A DNA stretch of 64,000 nt from Trebonia sp964581815 (GTDB lineage Bacteria; Actinomycetota; Actinomycetes; Streptosporangiales; Streptosporangiaceae): NCBI GenBank assembly GCA_964581815.1, contig CAZORE010000004.1, forward strand, positions 1 to 64,000, read 5' to 3'. Below the pieces are notes generated by a model. The model did not search any database, was not told where the DNA came from, and saw nothing but the letters and a program-made list of their open reading frames with translations. Position 1 is the first letter of the stretch. Each line of letters starts with the position of its first letter. The translations under genes and the position numbers were made by a program. Shown one piece after another: positions 1 to 8,540 of the stretch.

Positions 1-1146
1 GTCGGTCGCCCCGCCGTCGGCTGAGGCCTGCGGGACGGAGCTGGCCATCGAGCTGAGTCGGTCCATGGGGTCGCGCCCCTGAGTCAGGTCGGCCAAGGCC
101 AGCACGCGCAAGGCGCCAAGCGAACCCGGGAGCCCGCCGCGCCGCAGCCGGGCGGCCACCGCGTCCATGAACGCCTTGGAGGCGATCACGTCGGCGGTGT
201 CCATCTCCCGGCCCGACAGGCACGCGTTGCCCGACGCCTCGCGGCGGACCTCGACCCGCTGGTCGCACCGCCTGGCCCTTTCCTTACGCGCCCGCACGGC
301 CTCGGGGTTGAGCTTGGCCGCAAGCCTGCCGGCCCGGTCTGCGAGTTGGTCCACCCGAAGGTCCGGAGCCACGGCGGCGAGCACCTCGTCGGCGTACGCG
401 GCTTCCTCCGGGGACAGGCAGCCGGTATGCATCGCGATCCAGCCTGCCCGCGCCTCATCGATGACCCCCGCCGCCATCCCGGCCAGCGTCATCGGGAGCC
501 GGGACGTCAGGTCGATGGCGTCGTCGATCCGACGACCGGCATCCAGCGGCGTAGTGACCAGTTCCATGGCTAGTTCATCGCCCGGGAAGCCGCCCGGGCG
601 GCAGCCCACGGGGACGCCCCGCCGGGCCGCGTCTTCGAAGGCGCCTTGCCGGCGGCGCGCGTACTCCGCGGTCACCAGCACCTGCTTGTACTGCTCGCGG
701 GCGATCTGCCTCCGGGTCGCCAGCAGGACCCCCACCAACTCGCTGTCCGACAGGCGGCCCAGGTCGCTGACCGCTTCCTCGGTAAGCCCGGCCAGCAGCG
801 GCCGGGGCGGTAGCAGGTCCGCCTCGTCATCCTGGCCGAACCGGGGCCGCACCGGGGCTATGGGCGTCGGGTCGCCCGGCGCCCAGGCCTCGGGGTCCCA
901 GATCTCCGGGCCCGGCTCCTGGGCACGTCCCGCGGCAATCTCCCGGTCCACCCACGCCACGTACTCCGTCCACTCCGGGTCAGGGTCAACCGCGGAGGCA
1001 GGGAAAGCGGTGGGGTCAACCTCGGAGGCAGGGAAAGCGGCGGGGTCAGTCTCGGGGACAGCCTGGGGAGAAGGCCGGGGGGCAGCATCGGGAGCGTGGC
1101 GAGCGTCCGGCGGGGGGCCGGCACGGAACGGATCTGATTGGCCCAT
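1..1146 (-). CDS. DUF222 / 13E12-repeat HNH endonuclease family protein, 3' end cut by window edge
   Basis: Reading the minus strand from the ATG at 1146 gives 382 codons with no stop before the window edge. A good ribosome site (GAGGAGG) lies just upstream. The first ~75 residues are Pro/Asp/Ala-rich and contain a 30-bp in-frame tandem repeat (1013-1042 and 983-1012; protein unit like DPTAFPASEV). From about residue 115 the sequence matches the DUF222 pattern of 13E12 proteins: the LSDSELVGVLLATRR helix, then TPLDAGRRIDDAIDL, the GVIDEARAGWI segment, LSPEEAAYADEVL and LNPEAVRARKERARR. The HNH nuclease domain normally follows and would be outside the window. The family is common and multicopy in actinomycetes and its role is unclear. 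Confidence 0.85.
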   Translation of the reverse strand, partial: MGQSDPFRAGPPPDARHAPDAAPRPSPQAVPETDPAAFPASEVDPTAFPASAVDPDPEWTEYVAWVDREIAAGRAQEPGPEIWDPEAWAPGDPTPIAPVRPRFGQDDEADLLPPRPLLAGLTEEAVSDLGRLSDSELVGVLLATRRQIAREQYKQVLVTAEYARRRQGAFEDAARRGVPVGCRPGGFPGDELAMELVTTPLDAGRRIDDAIDLTSRLPMTLAGMAAGVIDEARAGWIAMHTGCLSPEEAAYADEVLAAVAPDLRVDQLADRAGRLAAKLNPEAVRARKERARRCDQRVEVRREASGNACLSGREMDTADVIASKAFMDAVAARLRRGGLPGSLGALRVLALADLTQGRDPMDRLSSMASSVPQASADGGATD

Positions 1147-1560
1147 CTGTCGGCCCTCCTCTCGGATGATCACGGCCCTCAAGCTCTGATACGAACATCG
1201 TATCGAATGCATCCGACATTCCAGCGATGCCTCAGCACGGCTACCGGTTCTTTTCATGAACTTTCTGGCATTCGGCCGAGCTGCGGGCAGGTGATACGCC
1301 GGGCCGGGTATCCGACCGAGGCTAGCCAGTGACGGTTGACGTCCTCACGCAGAACGAGTGCGCGCTTCGCATGCCACCGACGGCTGCTCAGCGGGCGGCC
1401 CCGGCCCGCCCGGTGAGGACTCCCCGGTACGCGCGGGAGCGGCGCCCGGGCGCCGCTCATGGCGCACAGTTCCGAGTTACTAGCTCCTCGTTCCCATCGC
1501 TTCGATAATATGTTTTAATACTGAGAGGGTTTCTGGTTCCGTGGCTACTGGGGGTGTGCC
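1147..1560. other. intergenic region, no gene seen
   Basis: This 414-bp divergent spacer has short ORFs only, none with a recognisable product. It holds an inverted repeat close to the DUF222 gene. An AT-richer stretch around 1500-1525 could hold the promoter for the membrane protein at 1561. Confidence 0.6.
1188..1204. promoter_or_regulatory. inverted repeat upstream of the DUF222/HNH gene
   Basis: A perfect 7-bp inverted repeat with a 3-bp centre (GATACGA-ACA-TCGTATC) lies about 42 bp upstream of the DUF222 start. It is placed like an operator. It resembles but does not match the actinobacterial LexA box (GAAC-N4-GTTC). Confidence 0.4.
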
Positions 1561-2561
1561 ATGCTGGCAGCCGCTGACGTCGGCCAGTCAGTCGTCGCGT
1601 CCATCCTCGCGCTCGGGACCGCGGGACTGGCCGGCACCATCGTCGCGATGGTGTGGTGGCTGCAGTGGGCCCAGGTCCCGCGGGGCGGCCGCGTTGACGG
1701 GCGGCAGGCGGCCGGGCCGGCCGATGGCGCCCTGTCGCCTCCAGGCATGAGGGCTCCGGGCATGNNNNNNNNNNNNNNNNNNNNNNNNNNNNNNNNNNNN
1801 NNNNNNNNNNNNNNNNNNNNNNNNNNNNNNNNNNNNNNNNNNNNNNNNNNNNNNNNNNNNNNNNGGCCGGGCCGGCCGATGGCGCCCTGTCGCCTCCAGG
1901 CATGAGGGCTCCGGGCATGCCGGCTCCGGGCATGCCGCCTGCCGGCATGCCGCTAACCGACCTGCCGGCTCCCACCATGAGAGCCAACGGCGGCCCGGCG
2001 CCGAGCACGAACGGCGACGGCGCACCGTGGTCACCTGCCGGTGCTCCGGTGGCAGCGGCCCAGGCGGCGGAGATTCACCAACCCGGCCCGGTGGCGGCGT
2101 CCGCCATCGAGGGACCCGACAGCGTGGTCATCGGCGAGCAGGCCCGTTACCGGGTCCGCCATTCCGCCGCGCAGCAGGTGGTCGCGTGGGCGGCGGGCGG
2201 GGGCGCGGTGTCCCAGGCGTCCGACCCGGCCCACCCCGACGACCTGCTGCTCGTCGCGGACCGGCCGGGGAACCTCACAGTCTCCGTGCGGTTGCGCGAG
2301 GGGCTGGCGGAGCGCAGGGAGATCAAGTCGGTGACCGCCGTCGCGAGCCAGGAGACGACGGTCCCCGCGGTGGTCTCTCGGCTGCTCCTCCAGGACTGGC
2401 CGATTGTCACGGTCGCGGTCCTCGTCGCCGGGTTCGCCGCGACTCTGGTCGCCCTCGGCAGCCTGGGCGTCGGTGATTTCATCGCCCTGGTCGCCCCGCT
2501 GACCGCCGTGCTTGCCGTGGTCGCCGCAGCCCGCGGGAGCACTGGGCGCCCCGGCCGGTGA
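1561..2561 (+). CDS. membrane-anchored protein with Pro/Met-rich linker and possible Ig-like domain (interrupted by assembly gap)
   Basis: The ATG at 1561 follows GGGGGTG. The reading frame breaks at the N run, but the 55 bases before the gap (1710-1764) are repeated after it (1865-1919). Removing 155 bases joins the two halves into one frame of about 281 residues. The protein has an N-terminal membrane helix (residues ~10-35). An imperfect APGM-type repeat linker follows. Next is a beta-rich segment (IEGPDSVVIGEQARYRV ... ADRPGNLTVSVRL) that reads like an Ig-type fold. Two C-terminal membrane helices end the protein. I do not recognise the family, and the Ig assignment is by appearance only. 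Confidence 0.65.
1765..1864. other. 100-N scaffold gap with 55-bp duplicated flanks
   Basis: Bases 1710-1764 and 1865-1919 are identical over 55 bp. Collapsing them restores the frame of the surrounding gene, so this is most likely an unmerged contig overlap rather than missing sequence. Confidence 0.85.
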
Positions 2562-2640
2562 CCGGCATACGGGCGGCCGCCGCAGCCACCGAGCGCGTCT
2601 TGCAGGCATATTCCGGCTAAGCGGGGATAGCAGACGCAGT

Positions 2641-3057
2641 ATGGACGCTCAGAGCGAGAACCTTCGAGAACCACGATCCGAGCCCGTTGGGCTGGCCGCG
2701 CCGGAGGAATCGGTAACCGACGAAGTCCCTGATTCGCTGGTCTCGGAATTCTCCTCGCTGACCACGCCGTACTGCTGGGTCATCACCGAAGATGCGGTGG
2801 CCGGCTTCGACGGGGCGGCACCGTCAGCGGTCGGCAAGTCCGGACCCGGCCACGCGGTCGCCGGCGACATCACCGAGGCCCTGAACGCTGGCCGGTTCTT
2901 CCGGCTGGTCGACGGGAAGAACCGCGAACTGGCCATCGGGCGGCTGTACGACCCGAGCGGCCAGAACGAGCTCGCGCCGCTTGACGACTTCGGGCGGCAG
3001 AACATGGGCGCGCTGAACATCCAGTTCCGCGCCGAAGGCGACTGGCAGGCTGCCTGA
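2641..3057 (+). CDS. hypothetical protein, 138 aa
   Basis: The ATG at 2641 is preferred over an upstream in-frame ATG at 2512, which would overlap the preceding gene. The N-terminal ~35 residues are acidic and disordered-looking. The C-terminal part (YCWVITEDAVAGFDG ... AGDITEALNAGRFFRLVDG ... LGELYD-like strand, NMGALNIQF) looks like a small compact alpha/beta domain. No catalytic motif, signal peptide or membrane segment is seen. It lies 46 bp upstream of the flavoprotein gene on the same strand and could be co-transcribed with it. I do not recognise the family. Confidence 0.6.
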   Translation: MDAQSENLREPRSEPVGLAAPEESVTDEVPDSLVSEFSSLTTPYCWVITEDAVAGFDGAAPSAVGKSGPGHAVAGDITEALNAGRFFRLVDGKNRELAIGRLYDPSGQNELAPLDDFGRQNMGALNIQFRAEGDWQAA

Positions 3058-3103
3058 CCGGGTACCGCGCGTGGCCGGCCACCTCGCTGATAGGGTGCGG
3101 GCG

Positions 3104-4579
3104 ATGCGCGTCGTTGTGGTGGGAGCCGGGATGGCGGGGCTGCGTTCCGCCGACGCGGTCCGCAAGTCCGGCTTCGACGGCGAGATCACCGTCGTCGGCG
3201 CTGAGCCGCACATGCCGTACAACCGGCCGCCGCTGTCGAAGGACGGCATTGGCGCCGAGTTCGACCCGGCCCAGCTGCCGTTCCGGGTGGCGCGCGCCGC
3301 CTCGATGAGCATCGCCTGGCGGCTCGGCGCGCCGGTCATCGCGGCGGACCTCGCCGCGCGCAACGTGACGCTCGGCGACGGCAGCGTGCTCGGCTGGGAC
3401 GGCCTGGTGATCGCCACCGGGGTCCGGTCCCGCCGCCTGGACCTGCCGGGGCCGCTGGCCGGACGGCACGCGATCAGGACGCTCGATGACCTGGCCGAAC
3501 TACGCAAGGACCTGGAGCTGGCCCGTCGCCTCGTGGTCGTCGGCGGCGGCTTCATCGGCTGCGAGGTCGCCGCGGCGGCCCGCACCCGTGGCCTCGACGT
3601 CACCGTGGTCGAGCCCGAGCCGCTGCCGATGCGCCGGCCGCTCGGCGATGAGCTGGCCGCGGAGCTGCTGCGCAGGCACGAGGGCCGCGGCGTGCGGTTC
3701 CGGCTCGGCACCGCGCCGGTCGCCTTCGAGGGCGACAATGCCACCAACCACGGGGCCACCAACCACGGGGCCACCAACCACGGGGCCACCAACCNNNNNN
3801 NNNNNNNNNNNNNNNNNNNNNNNNNNNNNNNNNNNNNNNNNNNNNNNNNNNNNNNNNNNNNNNNNNNNNNNNNNNNNNNNNNNNNNNNNNNNNNCAACCA
3901 CGGGGCCACCAACCACGGGGCCACCAACCACGGGGCCACCAACCACGGGGCCACCAACCACGGGCGGGTGCGCGCGGTCACCCTGACCGATGGCACGACG
4001 CTGGACGGCGACCTGATCGTGGAGTCGGTCGGCTCCCTCCCTAACGTTGAGTGGCTGGCCGGGAACGGCCTCGACCTGGCCGACGGCGTCGCCTGCGACG
4101 GGCGGCTGCGCGTGCTGGCCGGCGATATGGGAGTGGTGGCCGCCCGCGACGACGTGGTGGCGGCCGGCGACGTGGCGCGGTACCCGCACCCGCTGCTGTT
4201 CGGCGCGTCCCGCCGGATCGAGCACTGGACGGTCGCCACCGACACCGCCAAGTACGCCGCCGCGCACCTGGCGCGGGCCCTGTCCGGTCCGGCTTCCGGC
4301 GGGGGCGCTCCCGGCACGGATCCGGCGGATGGCGGCGTGTTCGCGGCGGTTCCCACGTTCTGGAGCGACCAGTACGACCTGCGCGTCCAGTCGTTCGGTG
4401 TCACCGGCCTGTCCGACGTGCGCATCCTGGAGGGCAGTCTCGACGGCGAGGTCGCGGTCGGCTACCACCACGAGGGCCGGCTGGCCGGCGTGGTGCTGAT
4501 CGGGCTCGGCGGCCGGTACCTGCACTACCGTGGCGAGGTCGCCGCCACCATCGCCGCGCTCACCGGAGCGCGGAGATAG
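3104..4579 (+). CDS. NAD(P)/FAD-dependent oxidoreductase, ferredoxin/putidaredoxin reductase type, with NHGAT repeat insert
   Basis: The ATG at 3104 starts directly at the FAD dinucleotide fold (VVVVGAGMAG, residues 3-12). An in-frame GTG at 3071 is less likely. PHMPYNRPPLSKD is the usual reductase loop, and a second Rossmann motif VVGGGFIGCE (~146) binds NAD(P)H. A C-terminal reductase domain begins near FWSDQYDLRVQSFG. Enzymes of this type pass electrons from NAD(P)H to a ferredoxin serving a P450 or dioxygenase; no such partner lies beside it. Oddly, a 15-bp tandem repeat encoding Asn-His-Gly-Ala-Thr is inserted between the NAD domain and the following strand, and the array contains a 100-N gap. 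The frame is kept, but the true copy number is unknown. Confidence 0.85.
   Translation: MRVVVVGAGMAGLRSADAVRKSGFDGEITVVGAEPHMPYNRPPLSKDGIGAEFDPAQLPFRVARAASMSIAWRLGAPVIAADLAARNVTLGDGSVLGWDGLVIATGVRSRRLDLPGPLAGRHAIRTLDDLAELRKDLELARRLVVVGGGFIGCEVAAAARTRGLDVTVVEPEPLPMRRPLGDELAAELLRRHEGRGVRFRLGTAPVAFEGDNATNHGATNHGATNHGATNXXXXXXXXXXXXXXXXXXXXXXXXXXXXXXXXXXNHGATNHGATNHGATNHGATNHGRVRAVTLTDGTTLDGDLIVESVGSLPNVEWLAGNGLDLADGVACDGRLRVLAGDMGVVAARDDVVAAGDVARYPHPLLFGASRRIEHWTVATDTAKYAAAHLARALSGPASGGGAPGTDPADGGVFAAVPTFWSDQYDLRVQSFGVTGLSDVRILEGSLDGEVAVGYHHEGRLAGVVLIGLGGRYLHYRGEVAATIAALTGARR
3741..3963 (+). repeat. 15-bp in-frame tandem repeat (NHGAT)n, with assembly gap
   Basis: The unit is AACCACGGGGCCACC. 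About three and a third copies precede the 100-N gap (3795-3894) and about five follow it. The last 50 bases before the gap equal the first 50 after it, so the real array may be about five copies. Either reading keeps the frame of the flavoprotein. Confidence 0.85.
3795..3894. other. 100-N scaffold gap inside the NHGAT repeat
   Basis: The flanks overlap by up to 50 bp, but because the sequence is a 15-bp repeat the true length cannot be read. Confidence 0.8.
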
Positions 4580-5501
4580 GCACGGGCACGATGCCGTCGG
4601 GGCGGGCCGCGGCGACGGCACCGAGCGCCTCAAGGGCCGCGCGGGTCCCAGGGTCAACCTCCGTGCCCGCGCGGACCAGCGCGAACAGCTGCCGGGAGGC
4701 CGGCGCCCCGGCGACCGGCAGCACGGCGAGGCCGGACGGCCGCAGCGGCTGCGCCGAGCGCGGGACGAGCGCCACCCCGACGCCGGCCGCCACCAGCGCG
4801 GCGACGGCGTCCCACTCCTTGCAGTAGTGCTGCACGTCCGGCGAGAACCCCGCGGCGGCGCAGATCCCGGTGACGATGTGGCTGCACGCGTCGCTCGCCG
4901 CGGCGCCCACCCACACGTCGCCGGCGAGCTCGGTGAGCTCGATAGCGTCCCGGCCGGCCAGCGGGTGCCCGGCCGGCACCACGGCGTCCATCACGTCAGC
5001 GATGAGGTCGACCCGGTGGTAGCGCGCGTCCTCACGGGACGGCGCGCCGGGAAAGTCGACGGTCACCGCGATATCCAGCTCGCCCGCGTCGATCAGGTCG
5101 AGCGCCTCGTCCGGCTCCCGCTCGCTGACCAGGACGGTCAGGCCCGGGCGGTCCAGCCGCAGCGCGGCGATGGCCGGGCCGACGAGCGCGGTGATGCCGG
5201 TCGCCAGCGAGCCGACCCGCACCTGTCCCACGGTGCCGTCCGCCCAGGCGTCAAGCGCGGCCCGCGTCCGGTCGGCGAGCTCGCGCATGCTCTCCGCGTG
5301 CGAGAGCAGCAGTCGCGCCTGACCGGTCAGCACCACCGTGCGGCCGCGCCGCTCAAGCAGCGGCACGCCAACATCCCGCGACAGGGCGGCGAGCTGCTGG
5401 GACACGGCGGACGGCGTGAGGTACATGGCCTCGGCGGTGGCGGTGATCGTGCCGCGCCGGTCGAGCTCGTGCAGCAGCCTGAACTTGCGCCAGTCAACCA
5501 T
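4560..5501 (-). CDS. LysR family transcriptional regulator
   Basis: The protein is 313 aa from the ATG at 5501. An in-frame ATG at 5525 would put a perfect palindrome inside the gene. The N-terminal winged helix is typical (FRLLHELDRRGTITATAEAMYLTPSAVSQQLAALSRD), followed by a LysR substrate-binding domain (RVGSLATGITALVGPAI ... LDIAVTVDFPG ... AALVAAGVGVALVPR). It is divergent from the EamA transporter at 5576, its likely target. Its 3' end overlaps the flavoprotein stop by 20 bp in convergent orientation. Confidence 0.9.
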   Translation of the reverse strand: MVDWRKFRLLHELDRRGTITATAEAMYLTPSAVSQQLAALSRDVGVPLLERRGRTVVLTGQARLLLSHAESMRELADRTRAALDAWADGTVGQVRVGSLATGITALVGPAIAALRLDRPGLTVLVSEREPDEALDLIDAGELDIAVTVDFPGAPSREDARYHRVDLIADVMDAVVPAGHPLAGRDAIELTELAGDVWVGAAASDACSHIVTGICAAAGFSPDVQHYCKEWDAVAALVAAGVGVALVPRSAQPLRPSGLAVLPVAGAPASRQLFALVRAGTEVDPGTRAALEALGAVAAARPDGIVPVPISALR

Positions 5502-5518
5502 GAAGTCCCAGCTAACGC

Positions 5519-5530
5519 TTTTCATGAAAA
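5519..5530. promoter_or_regulatory. perfect 12-bp palindrome, candidate LysR operator
   Basis: TTTTCATGAAAA lies between the divergent lysR-type gene and the EamA gene, just upstream of the preferred LysR start. LysR proteins usually autoregulate from such divergent spacers. The binding itself is inferred. Confidence 0.45.
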
Positions 5531-5575
5531 TAGTCTAGATGGACATAAAGAGTCCGCAACGGTGACCATGGAAGG

Positions 5576-6508
5576 GTGACACGACGAGGCGCCATCCTGT
5601 TCGCCCTGCTTGGCGTGGCCTGGGGCATTCCTTACCTGCTGATCAAGGTCTCGGTCGGTCAGCTTGACCCGGCGATGCTCGTGCTCGCGAGGACCGCGAT
5701 CGCGGCGGTCGTGCTGCTACCGTTCGCGGCCGCGCGGGGCGAGTTGCTGCCGGTGCTGCGCCGCTGGCGGCCAATGCTCGCGTTCACCGTGGTCGAGCTC
5801 GTGGTGCCGCAGTTCCTGCTCGGCTCGGCCGAGGAGCGGCTGCCCAGCTCGACGACCGGCCTGCTCATCGCGGCGGTGCCGCTGGCGGGGGTGGGCATCG
5901 CGTTCCTGCTCGGCCGGCCGGAGCGGCTCGCCGCGCTGAACTGGCTGGGCATCGCGCTCGGCATGGGCGGCGTCGCCGCGCTCGTCGGCTTCACCGTGGC
6001 GGGCGCCGACCTTGGCGCGGTGGGCATGGTGCTCGTCGTGGTGATCGGCTACGCGCTCGGCCCGGCGATCATCGCCAAGTGGATGCCCGACCTGCCGGGC
6101 ACGGGGGTCACCACGGTCGCGTTCGCGGTCACCGCCGTGGTGTACGCGCCGGTTGTGGCGGTGACGCACTCCTGGCCGGCGGCCTGGCCCTCGGCGTCGG
6201 TGCTGACGTCGGTGGTGCTGCTCGGCGTGGTGTGCAGCGCCGGCGCGTTCAGCATCATGGTCGCCCTGGTCGGCGAGATCGGGCCGGTGCGGGCCACCAC
6301 GGTCACCTACGTCAACCCGGCGGTGGCGCTCATCGCGGGCGCGATCGTACTCGGCGAGCGGGTCACCGGCTGGTCGGTGCTCGGCTTCGCCCTCATCCTG
6401 GCCGGCTGCTACCTCACCGCCGTCCGCCGCCCGTCCGTGGCGGCCGGCGGGCCCGCGGCCGAGGCCGGCGAGCTGGCCCGCGCCGAGAGCGAGGCCGCCC
6501 CGGTTTAG
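5576..6508 (+). CDS. EamA/DMT family transporter
   Basis: GTG at 5576 follows GGAAG closely. The 310-aa protein has about ten hydrophobic helices in two EamA halves. The first half starts with FALLGVAWGIPYLLIKVSVG and the second ends with the family signature of a Pro-containing helix (TYVNPAVALIAGAIVLGERVT). The Ala/Glu-rich C-terminal tail (~30 residues) is hydrophilic. DMT exporters move small metabolites out of the cell; the substrate cannot be read from sequence. The divergent LysR gene is its likely regulator. Confidence 0.9.
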   Translation: MTRRGAILFALLGVAWGIPYLLIKVSVGQLDPAMLVLARTAIAAVVLLPFAAARGELLPVLRRWRPMLAFTVVELVVPQFLLGSAEERLPSSTTGLLIAAVPLAGVGIAFLLGRPERLAALNWLGIALGMGGVAALVGFTVAGADLGAVGMVLVVVIGYALGPAIIAKWMPDLPGTGVTTVAFAVTAVVYAPVVAVTHSWPAAWPSASVLTSVVLLGVVCSAGAFSIMVALVGEIGPVRATTVTYVNPAVALIAGAIVLGERVTGWSVLGFALILAGCYLTAVRRPSVAAGGPAAEAGELARAESEAAPV

Positions 6509-6559
6509 GACCGCTAGGCAGCAGTGGTAGCCGCACCGAACGGACGGAAATCCACATTA

Positions 6560-6573
6560 GGTATACGGATACC
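6560..6573. promoter_or_regulatory. inverted repeat upstream of the IclR gene
   Basis: GGTAT-ACGG-ATACC is a 5-bp inverted repeat in the AT-richer spacer between EamA and IclR. IclR proteins often bind short palindromes in their own promoters, so this is a candidate site, by position only. Confidence 0.35.
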
Positions 6574-6650
6574 GGGATTACGTTGCGTATATGCGAAATG
6601 CTTAATCGTGTCATGACCGCGGGTAACCGACCGAGAAAGCCCCGACGCCA

Positions 6651-7442
6651 TTGCCGCCAGACCCCACGCCGCCTGGCCGCCCCCGGCCGCGCCATCGGAT
6701 GATCGACCGGGTGGCGATCATCCTTGACCTGGCGGCGCGCTCGCGTCACGGGATCACGCTGACCGAGTTCGCCCGCGAGCTCGCCGCCCCGGTGAGCTCC
6801 ATCCAGGGCCTGGTGAACGGGCTCGCGGCGACCGGCTACCTGGAAGAGCGGGACCGGCGGTACCTGCTCGGCCCCGCCCCGTTCCTCCTCACCCGGCTGG
6901 CCGGCCGGCTGCCCGTCACCACGGTCAGCCATGAGGACCTGGCATCCATATACGAAGAGACCGGCATGACCGCCGTCCTCGCCATCGTCGTCGGCAGCGA
7001 CGTGTACTACGTGGACTACGCGTCCTCCGATCTCCGGTACGCCTACCTGGCCGAGGGGTTCGTCCGTCGCTCCCTCATCCGCACGTCGGCCGGGTGGGTG
7101 CTGCTCGCCGGGATGGAGCGGCGCGACCTGTGGGCGCAGCTCGGCGCGCTGCCGCCAGACGACGCGGCCCTGGTCGGCCTCTTCCTCGGGGAACTGCCGC
7201 GGATCCAGCGGGACGGCCTCGCCGTCGCTCCCGGCGTGTCCGCCGAGGCGGACGGGGTGTCCGTCGCGGTCATCGAGGACGGTAAGACGGTCGCCGCGGT
7301 GGGCATCATGGGCGACCCGAGCGAGGTGGACCAGCGCAAGGAGGAGCTCATCGCGGTCCTGTCCCGGCGCCGTGTGCAGTGGGCGCGCCGTGGGCCGGGA
7401 CCGTTTCCGCGCCCCGCCCGCGGAGAACAACCAGAGACATGA
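6651..7442 (+). CDS. IclR family transcriptional regulator
   Basis: The longest frame begins at a TTG at 6651. The ATG at 6699 is an equally plausible start, immediately before the winged helix (MIDRVAIILDLAARSRHGITLTEFARELAAP). The C-terminal effector domain follows (YYVDYASSDLRYAYLAEG ... TSAGWVLLAG ... DGVSVAVIEDGKTVAAVGI). Its stop overlaps the start of the GH76 gene by four bases (ATGA), so the two are probably translationally coupled. It likely controls this operon. The effector is unknown. Confidence 0.85.
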   Translation: MPPDPTPPGRPRPRHRMIDRVAIILDLAARSRHGITLTEFARELAAPVSSIQGLVNGLAATGYLEERDRRYLLGPAPFLLTRLAGRLPVTTVSHEDLASIYEETGMTAVLAIVVGSDVYYVDYASSDLRYAYLAEGFVRRSLIRTSAGWVLLAGMERRDLWAQLGALPPDDAALVGLFLGELPRIQRDGLAVAPGVSAEADGVSVAVIEDGKTVAAVGIMGDPSEVDQRKEELIAVLSRRRVQWARRGPGPFPRPARGEQPET

Positions 7443-8527
7443 GCCAGCAGGAGCCCGCCCTGGGCGGGTCGGGCGGGGGAAACGAGGCGGGCGGGGGAAA
7501 CGGGGCGGCGCCCGACTACCGCGCGGCCGCGGCGGCCGCCATCGCCGCGCTGCAGCGCTGGTACTCGCCGTGGACGGGCCGCTGGCGGACGACCGGCTGG
7601 TGGAACGCCGCGAACGCGCTGACCGCGGTGATCGGCTACACGCGCCGCACCGGGGACCGGGCCTACCGGGGGATCATCCCGACCACGTTCCGTGCCGCGC
7701 AGCGCAGGTACCGGGGCGGGCGGCCCGGATTCATCAACAAGTTCTTCGACGACAACGGCTGGTGGGCGCTGGCCTGGGTGGACGCCTACGACCTGACCGG
7801 AGACCAACGGTACCTGGACGCCGCGCAGGCGATCTTCGCGCGCAACCAGTACGGCTGGGACGAGGTCTGCGGCGGCGGACTGTGGTGGAACACCGACCGG
7901 CGGTACAAGAACGCGATCACCAATGAGCTGTTCCTGACACTGGCCGCGCGGCTGGCCCAGCGGGCGTCCGATGAGCGGGCGCACCGTGAGTACCTCGACT
8001 GGGCCCGGCGGACCTGGGACTGGGTGCGCGCCAGCGGCCTGATCGGGCCCGGCGGCCTGGTCAACGACGGGCTCACCGCCGGGTGCGCGAACAACGGCGG
8101 CACCACCTGGACCTACAACCAGGGCGTGGTACTCGGCGGCCTCGCCGCGCTGTGCGAGCTCACCGGCGACCAGGGCTACCGGCGCGCGGGCGAGCACATC
8201 GCGGACGCGGCGCTCGCCCGGCTGGCCGGGCCGACGGGCATCCTCGCCGAGCCGTGCGAGCCGTCAGGCTGCGACGGCGACCAGACGCAGTTCAAGGGCA
8301 TCTTCGTCCGCTACCTGCATGACCTACAGCGACTTGGCGGCAAGCCGGCGCACCGGGCGTTCATCCTCGCCAACGCCGACTCGGCCTGGCACCGGGCGCG
8401 CGACAGCGGCGATCAGTTCGGGCTGCGCTGGGCCGGCCCCTTCGACAAGGCCGACGCGAGCAGGCAGTCCTCCGCCGTCGAGTTGCTCACCGCCGCCGCC
8501 GACCTGACGGCCGGCCCGCTCCGGTGA
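7439..8527 (+). CDS. glycoside hydrolase family 76 (alpha-1,6-mannanase type) protein
   Basis: The ATG at 7439 overlaps the IclR stop. The protein is 362 aa. After a Gly-rich leader come family-76 features: RWYSPWTGRWRTTGWWNAANALTAV, then FFDDNGWWALAWVDAYDLTGD with the adjacent Asp pair D104-D105, the known catalytic pair of GH76. CGGGLWWNTDRRYKNAITNELFL and the TYNQGVVLGGLAALCELTGD (alpha/alpha) barrel repeats follow. No signal peptide is visible, so it looks cytoplasmic, which is odd for an enzyme whose known substrates are alpha-mannans outside the cell. It may act on internal mannosides. Confidence 0.85.
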   Translation: MSQQEPALGGSGGGNEAGGGNGAAPDYRAAAAAAIAALQRWYSPWTGRWRTTGWWNAANALTAVIGYTRRTGDRAYRGIIPTTFRAAQRRYRGGRPGFINKFFDDNGWWALAWVDAYDLTGDQRYLDAAQAIFARNQYGWDEVCGGGLWWNTDRRYKNAITNELFLTLAARLAQRASDERAHREYLDWARRTWDWVRASGLIGPGGLVNDGLTAGCANNGGTTWTYNQGVVLGGLAALCELTGDQGYRRAGEHIADAALARLAGPTGILAEPCEPSGCDGDQTQFKGIFVRYLHDLQRLGGKPAHRAFILANADSAWHRARDSGDQFGLRWAGPFDKADASRQSSAVELLTAAADLTAGPLR

Positions 8528-8540
8528 GAGGATCGGCGGT

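Noticed and set aside
1188..1204. LexA/SOS box upstream of the DUF222-HNH gene
   Set aside because: The sequence is a good inverted repeat but lacks the GAAC-N4-GTTC arrangement; kept only as an unassigned operator candidate.
1457..2609. several overlapping minus-strand frames across the first gap
   Set aside because: They run through N bases or mirror the repeat-rich membrane protein; no ribosome site or domain supports them.
3741..3963. possible CRISPR-like array
   Set aside because: Units are 15 bp in direct contact without spacers and translate in frame inside an enzyme; it is a coding tandem repeat.
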